Assembly: GCA_945859605.1 (NCBI GenBank) | Contig: OX243812.1 | Span: 46,203,657-46,267,656, forward strand | Reading direction: 5' to 3' | DNA length: 64,000 bases | Origin: Lumbricus rubellus | Lineage: Eukaryota > Annelida > Clitellata > Crassiclitellata > Lumbricidae | In this document: in pieces, positions 57,557 through 64,000 of the stretch | How positions within the stretch are numbered: position 1 is the first letter of the stretch | Layout: each line of letters opens with the position of its first letter | The notes under the pieces: generated by a model | Database searches by the model: none | What the model was told of the DNA's origin: nothing | Seen by the model: the letters and a program-made list of their open reading frames with translations, nothing else | Made by a program: the position numbers and the translations under genes

Positions 57557-59819
57557 GCTGCTGACGCTAATGAGGTTCATTGTTCCGCCTTCAGTAACAC
57601 AATACACCCAGCTTTCTCCCATATCAGACACATCAGTGGCCGATGTATCTCGACCCAGACCAGCCAGCCAGCCAGAATGGGGGCTTTTCGTTCAGTATAC
57701 GGCAATTGCATGGGGAGCTCGTTACCCATTTCTTTGGTGTCAGTTCTGAACAGTACACTCGTCGTCTTCTCCTCTTTCATTCTCTTTGCTTTGACTGATC
57801 GAATCTCCAAGGCATCGCTGCCTTATGCTTCAACTGATTGCCTGTATTACGGCGATCTCAATATACAATGCGAACATCGCCTTGTATACTACGACAAGAG
57901 CGCTACGGATGCCTTCAAAGTAGATTGTATTATGATTATGCACAACGACGACGACGATGATGATGATGATGATAGTGATGATGATGATGAATGTATGATG
58001 GTGGTGACTTTGACAAATATATATATAATGACCTGCTGAAACTGAAGAGAATTCAATTACGTCGATTTTGAAAATAATGAAGATGCACTTTAAACTGCGG
58101 CTGACTGTGATTAGGATGACAAAAATACAGAGTGTGGCATTTGACGCAGTATAGCACAACGTGACACCATAATATAGCACAGCACAACACAGCATAGCGT
58201 AGCGTACACATCATGACTATCATAGCACTGCGAATAGCATAGCGCCCACATCAGAGGGTAAAGCACAGCGTATACAGTGCGTATAGTGCCTATGTCATGT
58301 CGCACAGTTTAGAGTAGCATGCAGCGTTTATACGCACGCACAGGTAATTATGCATTGTATAAGAGCATAGATACAGACATAGAAATATCCATGTAGGCTA
58401 AATATACATGCAGTTCTCAAAAGGAATGAGAGACATTTCTGCTTTACAAAAAGTGGAACAATAACCTTTCTGTAATGACTTACACCTTACGCCTTGTACT
58501 CACGCTCGTGCATTTACATGTAATTATAGACAAACAGAACATGCAAATTTTTATGTTTTTTTTTACATCAATGGGTGACCGATGGGCCTGCTCTCATCTG
58601 GGGTGGGGTGACTTCATCCAGGCGGTCAATGTGAGAGAAACCTGCTGCCGTATAATATTCTCACGTGGTCGACAGACAAGCCTCTGGTGGTCTGGTGCAA
58701 CGCTCAAGGCACCCTGGCTCACACGGTCCCATAATCATAATGGTATAAGCTGAGTAACAGGCGTAACTCGGTACTTGATACGATGCACACTGAAAGATAG
58801 ATTCAAAAGGTCATACTCGGGAATCAGCTGTCACCGATGAAAACTATAGGCACCGCGTTCATGAAGAGACCGTATACCCATATCGGACCAATTACGAAGG
58901 TCGTCTGTTCACCACGGTCGATTCCACAAAGTGACAGTGCGCAAGTGACACAGTGCGTCCTGGGTCTCGATTGTCCGCTGAATCGGAGGCACCAATGTCC
59001 TGGGTCAGCTCGGCCATGCAGGCAAGCTGCACCATGCCTGCCTCATCTCAGCAGAAGGCTCGCCAATATGCACATCCTCGCGAAGGCAAAATCTCTTTGT
59101 GGGGTGTCACATCAAGATTACAACCGGTTGCCAGCAAGAGAAGTGAGAGCAGACCCTCTAATGATGAAATTCGACAAGACGATATGTTATTAACCGAGGG
59201 AAAACAATAATATGAGAAAGGAATGACTCGAGTGCATCCATGACCATCCTTGACAGAAAGCGACTTGCATCGTTGTACCATTTAAAATCAGTCGTGGACC
59301 AGGAATAACTTAAATGAGCATAAAATTATATAGAGTCTATGCCACGTTTGCCATTCCAAAGAAAGAATAGTTGTATCTCACATTTCACAATAGCATCGAG
59401 AACGATGTAAACATGTATGTACGACATGCATGTAGGAAATATACAGCCACAATGGACCACATGCAGCCAATCACTGCAGTATAATTCAGAGCACGCTATA
59501 ATCCTATAATCCTATATACGCCAATGCGGAAGAGACTGAATATAGCTAGACGTGAATTCGGAATGAGTGCAGCAGCGTACTTACATCACTGCAGTCGGTT
59601 GGTGACTGCAGTGGAGACACTTTCTTTCTTCCTCGGAATCCTCTCTGCAGCCACTGGAGTAATTGCGACGGAAATCCGGTCAGTGCATTGGAGGCGTTGC
59701 TCGACCGACGACACGCAACCTGCAGCAACGCATGGATGCCAATCCTCCGCCGCCGTCGCCGCCTTCACCGACGAAAGGGATCGACCGACCGACCGAAGGA
59801 TGGACCGAAGGACGGAAGG
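57557..59819. other. No firm gene
   Basis: A GAC/GAT triplet run lies at 57944-57992. ORFs such as 58953-59210 and 59524-59901 lack family resemblance; the latter is largely a CTG-repeat read-through. Confidence 0.4.
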
Positions 59820-59822
59820 ATC

Positions 59823-60001
59823 AGCTGCTGCTGCTGCTGGTGGTGCTGGTGATGCTGCTGCTGGTGGTGGTGATGCTGGTGGTGGTGCTGCAGTGGAATG
59901 AATCCGTCGAAGCGATGGCTTTTATAAGCAGACGAATGCTGCAGTTGTGGCGGTGGCGGCAGATTTCAACGGAGGAGCAGCCGACCGCCAGTCACATGCA
60001 C

Positions 60002-60043
<42 letters not shown>

Positions 60044-60250
60044 ATGGGTCCTTCCCCTGCATATATATACACGCGTATATGCCTCGTCTATAGTCGGGAG
60101 CACGATATTAGGGAAGAGGTCAGCTGTGTTCCTGATGGTTGTGAGCATAGTGGTGGTGTTTGTGGTGGTGGCAGTGGTGGTGGTGGCAGTGGTGGTGTTA
60201 GTGGTGGTGGTGCTGGTGGTAGTGGTGGTGGTGCTGGTGGTGCTGGTGGT
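59823..60250. repeat. Three triplet-repeat blocks: CTG/GTG, (GCT)13, GTG/GGT
   Basis: 59823-59892 (CTG/GTG), 60003-60043 (pure CTG, ~13 units) and 60140-60250 (GTGGTG with GCAGTG). ORFs across them are artefacts of repeat phase. Confidence 0.9.
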
Positions 60251-60259
60251 CTTTTGTCG

Positions 60260-61240
60260 ATATATAACTAGGCCGCGTGTTGGCATCAGGGTCGTTCGTT
60301 AGATCCACACAGCCATGCATGCGCAGCAGCGGCGTTCGTCTGTCCGTTTGTTCGTCCTTCCGCCGTCGGTTGGTGTGTCGGTTGGTGAGGAAGAGTGCTG
60401 TAACATCATCGTCTCTATACGGCGTATACGCAGAAATAGACTGAGGCAGAACGACGGAGGAAGACAGAAATGCAGGACATGTCTTTTGATACTTCTCGCT
60501 GTCTCTTGGCAGAGAGCAATACAGACAGAGTGTCAAAGAAAGATACATAGACAGACAGCGGGCAGAGAGAGATAGAGTCATAGAAGAATAAGAATAGAAA
60601 CAGTAGCACAGACAGGTACAACGAGAACAGGAAAGACCCTGGATAATTGAGCCGGAAGTATATCCAGACAAACTGAGAATGCGACAGAGGGAAATGAAGG
60701 GGAGTGAAGGGGAGTGAAAGATAGCGAAGGGGAGTGAAAGGAAGCAAAGGGGAGTGAAGGGTGACTACATGTAGTAGAGAAGCAGTGTAGCGTCAGATTT
60801 ATGAAGACAGATATAGGAAATGTCGACACGTGTGTCGCACGTACAACTACGACCGAACGAAGCAGAGTACACGGGGGTCTCTGGTGAGATACAGGCGACG
60901 ACAAAACAGACACATACACAGACCGATACAGAGGTACAAACAACGACATAGAACGACACACACACGTTCTCCCTTAGAGGGAATATTAAGCGCAGCTGTG
61001 GCTAAATATGGGAAAGGCGTTTCGTGGACTGCGGTCAGTCGCCCTGACGGAATCCTCAGCAGGCAGTTCCTCGGCTTCTTCATATAGACGCACACCACAC
61101 GTGCACCGTGTCTGCTATACAGAAGCAGTGTATAGATGTGCACATGTACGTGGCTGAAAAATACAACATCGTTGCGGTGGTTCACTAAAAGCTTTCAGTC
61201 GGGGAGCAAGCCAGCGAGTCAATCAGATGTTATTCGGTGG
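60260..61240. other. No recognisable gene
   Basis: Purine-rich GGAGTGAAGGG words at 60690-60770; otherwise unique. Confidence 0.4.
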
Positions 61241-61263
61241 GTGAGCGAACGGAAAGATGAGAT

Positions 61264-62333
61264 GGTCAGGATGTGGATGAATGGGTGAATGAGTGAGTGA
61301 GTGAATGAGTGAGTGAGTGAGTGAATGAGTGAGTGAATGAGTGAGTGAGTGAGTGAATGAGTGAGTGAATGAGTGAGTGAGTGAGTGGGTGGGTGAGTGA
61401 TTGATTGAGTGAGTGAATGAGTGAATGAGTGAATGGTTGAATGGGTGAGTGAATGAGTGAGTGAGTGAATGAGTGTGTGAGTGAATGAGTGAGTGAGTGA
61501 ATGAGTGAGTGAATGAGTGAGTGAGTGAGTGAATGAGTGAGTGAGTGAGTGAATGAGTGAGTGAATGAGTGAGTGAGTGAGTGAATGAGTGAGTGAATGA
61601 GTGAGTGAGTGAGTGAGTGAGTGAATGAGTGAGTGAATGAGTGAGTGAGTGAGTGAATGAGTGAGTGAGTGAATGAGTGTGTGAGTGAATGAGTGAGTGA
61701 GTGAATGAGTGAGTGAATGAGTGAGTGAGTGAGTGAATGAGTGAGTGAGTGAGTGAGTGAGTGAGTGAGTGAGTGAGTGAGTGAGTGAGTGGGTGGGTGA
61801 GTGATTGATTGAGTGAGTGAATGAGTGAATGAGTGAATGGTTGAATGGGTGAGTGAATGAGTGAGTGAGTGAATGAGTGTGTGAGTGAATGAGTGAGTGA
61901 GTGAATGAGTGAGTGAATGAGTGAGTGAGTGAGTGAATGAGTGAGTGAGTGAGTGAATGAGTGAGTGAATGAGTGAGTGAGTGAGTGAATGAGTGAGTGA
62001 ATGAGTGAGTGAGTGAGTGAATGAGTGAGTGAATGAGTGAGTGAGTGAATGAGTGAATGAGTGAGTGAGTGAATGAGTGAGTGAATGAGTGTGTGAGTGA
62101 ATGAGTGAGTGAGTGAATGAGTGAGTGAATGAGTGAGTGAGTGAATGAGTGAGTGAATGAGTGAGTTAGTGAATGAGTGAGTGCGTGAATGAGTGAGTGA
62201 GTGAATGAATGAGTGTGTGAGTGAATGAGTGAGTTAGTGAATGAGTGAGTGAGTGAATGAGTGAGTGAGTGAATGAGTGAGTGAGTGAATGAGTGAGTTA
62301 GTGAATGAGTGAGTTAGTGAATGAGTGAGTGGG
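61264..62333. repeat. GAGT/GAAT tetranucleotide array with 404-bp higher-order duplication
   Basis: ~1.07 kb of GAGTGAGTGAATGAGT-type sequence. The unusual segment GGGTGGGTGAGTGATTGATT occurs at 61387 and again at 61791, exactly 404 bp apart and with matching downstream variants (GGTTGAATGGG, GAGTGTGTGAG), proving a large internal tandem duplication. Confidence 0.95.
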
Positions 62334-62593
62334 GAGGACATCAGTCCGTCGGAATCAATGGATGGCGTGCATAGAGGTCAAGCCGTCGAGATATATAATA
62401 TGTCACGCATACAGGAATGGATTGGAGAAACTTTTCGGCTATATTCATGCCATGGATCCAATAATTTTATAATGGTGAATTATATATTCATCATCCAATC
62501 CCGATCTATCTCGTCGATCATCCAACCATACTAACCAGGTTATCTTAAACCATCCTGTCCTACTCTACATGTATATCTCACATCTCTACCTTT

Positions 62594-63005
62594 ATGTTTC
62601 ATGAACTTCACTGGCTTCCTCTCCGTGCTCGCACACAATTTAAGATCCTCACTCTGATCGTAAAGGCTCAACGGGGTCTTGCCCCAAAATATCTCACTAA
62701 TGTTTTACTTCGTCCTCACTCAGCTTCCTCCCACCGTCCACTTCGTTCATCCAACAGATTTGACCTCTTGGTTCCTCGGTCTAGAACTGTTATGGCTCAG
62801 TCTCGATCATTTGTCTCAATTGGTCCTTCTCTTTGGAATGCCCTCTCTCCTTCTGTTCGCTCTACACTTCTTTCTGGTAGTCTCTCCTCAGCTTTGACTC
62901 TTCTCAAAACCTGTTTCTTCTCGCTGGGCCTTGCGCACTGGGAGCGCCTTTGAACGGTTCACCCTACTAGAGGCGCTTTATAAATGTTTAAATACAATAC
63001 AATAC
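62594..63005 (+). mobile_element. 5'-truncated L2/CR1-type LINE, 3' end of ORF2 and tail
   Basis: The frame 62594-62953 reads LHWLPLRARTQFKILTLIVK, then AQRGLAPKYL, RPLRSSNRFDLLVPR, RSFVSIGPSLWNALSPSVR and SSALTLLKTCFF: the well-known C-terminal module of L2/CR1-group ORF2 proteins. It ends with a stop, then GGCGCTTTATAAATGTTTAA and (ATACA)n, the usual 3' hairpin/tail of such LINEs. The RT and endonuclease are absent, so the copy is 5' truncated; the upstream boundary is not sharp. Confidence 0.85.
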
Positions 63006-63815
63006 AATATACCGCCTATACTTAGTAGGACCTAATTTTGCACTTGATTCACTTTGCGACTCTGTTATGGCCCAACAGCAAACTTAAAGCCTTCTTTTCA
63101 CTTTTCCAACTCCACGTGGATCATAGTCCAAAACCCTCTGTTATTTTTCTGCAATCCTCATGCTGACTATACTACTACATGTACATCATGATAATAATTA
63201 ATTATCAAAACGATGCACAGTACAACTAGAAATGGAGTCAACAACAGCGGACACCCGCACACACGTGGAACCAACCAACGGATTTCCATCGATAGTTGAG
63301 AGATGGCTTCGATGTTTAGAATATCTTAACCAAAATTAATTAATATCAATTGATTGGAGAGACGACAGATGACATGGCGCACCGGATATGATCCACTCCC
63401 TTGTTGTTGCTGGTAGCAGACCAGATATAATTCGTCGAGTTGTCAGATGTAGTTAGCAGATGCATTCGTCGCATGTCGGTCGGTCGTCGGTTGATCGACG
63501 GGCAACTGGTGACTAACTAACGGTCGATGTCCCTCCAATGATCTGCCGAGAACAACAAATCTGTGAAACAGCGCATTACTTAGTACTTAGTATTTAATAC
63601 TTAGTATACTTAGTCCTTACCGTGGAGGTCTGCACATCGGGTAACGCATCTCCTCCACTCGTCCCTGTCCATCGCCAGCTCACTGGCCTCCTCCCAAGCT
63701 ATCTCCAAAGTCCAAACACCTTTGCCGTATTCGCTATTGGTCTGCTAGTTCTTCTGTGATCTTCCTCTTTTCCTTTTTTAACCAGTATTCCAGGTTCTCT
63801 GATTGCATGGTTCCA
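63006..63815. other. No recognisable gene
   Basis: Unique sequence; a short TTAGTA-rich patch at 63577-63615. Confidence 0.45.
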
Positions 63816-63816
63816 T

Positions 63817-63941
63817 GACACTTAATCCCGCGACACTTAATACCGCGACCAGTTAATCCCGCGACCAATTAATCCCGCGACATTTAATCCCGCGACAGTT
63901 AATCCCAACAACATTTAATCCCTCGACACTTAATACCGGGA
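63817..63941. repeat. 15-16-bp tandem repeat (GACACTTAATCCCGC), ~8 copies
   Basis: Units vary at the ACACTT/CCAGTT/ACATTT and TCCC/TACC positions. It resembles sub-terminal repeats of some DNA transposons, and the window ends soon after. Confidence 0.8.
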
Positions 63942-64000
63942 AATTAAAATAACATTTAAAAAAGTTAAATTCCATAAAAGCAATATTCACAGCAGTATTC

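Noticed and set aside
58953..59210. 85-codon ORF
   Set aside because: No similarity recognised and composition typical of chance ORFs.
59524..60271. ORFs with Ala/Gly-, Leu/Val- and Cys-rich runs
   Set aside because: Driven by CTG/GTG triplet repeats.
1..64000. CRISPR array, integron or prokaryotic operon
   Set aside because: Tandem arrays lack spacers of uniform length, and gene density and transposon types are those of an animal genome.

Overview
This window looks like nuclear DNA of a non-vertebrate, probably marine, animal. The evidence is AT-rich non-coding sequence with dense microsatellites and minisatellites, animal-type transposons (Ty3/gypsy, hAT, Tc1/mariner, an L2/CR1-like LINE, a tRNA-derived SINE), and two animal genes with eukaryotic protein architecture. 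The phylum cannot be fixed from this sequence. The lineage-specific FMRFamide-receptor-like GPCR and the Gmr1-like retrotransposon order fit an invertebrate or basal deuterostome. No prokaryotic operons, CRISPR arrays or rRNA genes were seen.

Only two host genes are well supported. A rhodopsin-class neuropeptide GPCR lies at 27414-28685 (+). A type II membrane glycosyltransferase of the DXD (Gly_transf_sug) type lies at 54465-55586 (-). Both appear intronless, are richer in GC than their surroundings, and sit 26 kb apart with no sign of joint function. A few other ORFs might be exons but cannot be supported.

Most of the rest is mobile or repetitive. 1-2332: a large inverted repeat with 757-bp arms built of sub-repeats (foldback-like). 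2870-4570: a satellite with a unit near 83 bp. 7.6-26.7 kb: minisatellites, GC-rich dispersed repeats, a palindrome and two hAT-type elements (19407-19773; 22801-24327). 30644-35872: a young LTR retrotransposon with 510-bp LTRs and a 5-bp target duplication; its pol remnants lie in the order protease, integrase tail, RT, RNase H, with the catalytic core of integrase and most of RT deleted. 37030-38061 and 39034-40060: two mariner elements with decayed transposases, plus a mariner MITE at 44575-44854. 45350-46184, 49207-49546 and 51979-52145: three more hAT-type elements, each with an 8-bp target duplication. 50043-51095: an 11-bp minisatellite open in all six frames. 61264-62333: a large GAGT-type array. 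62594-63005: a LINE 3' end.

The sequence-wide anomaly is the palindromic octamer TAGGCCTA. I count 30 copies by eye between 5.2 and 47.4 kb, where about one would be expected in the whole window. None occur before 5.2 kb or after 47.4 kb.
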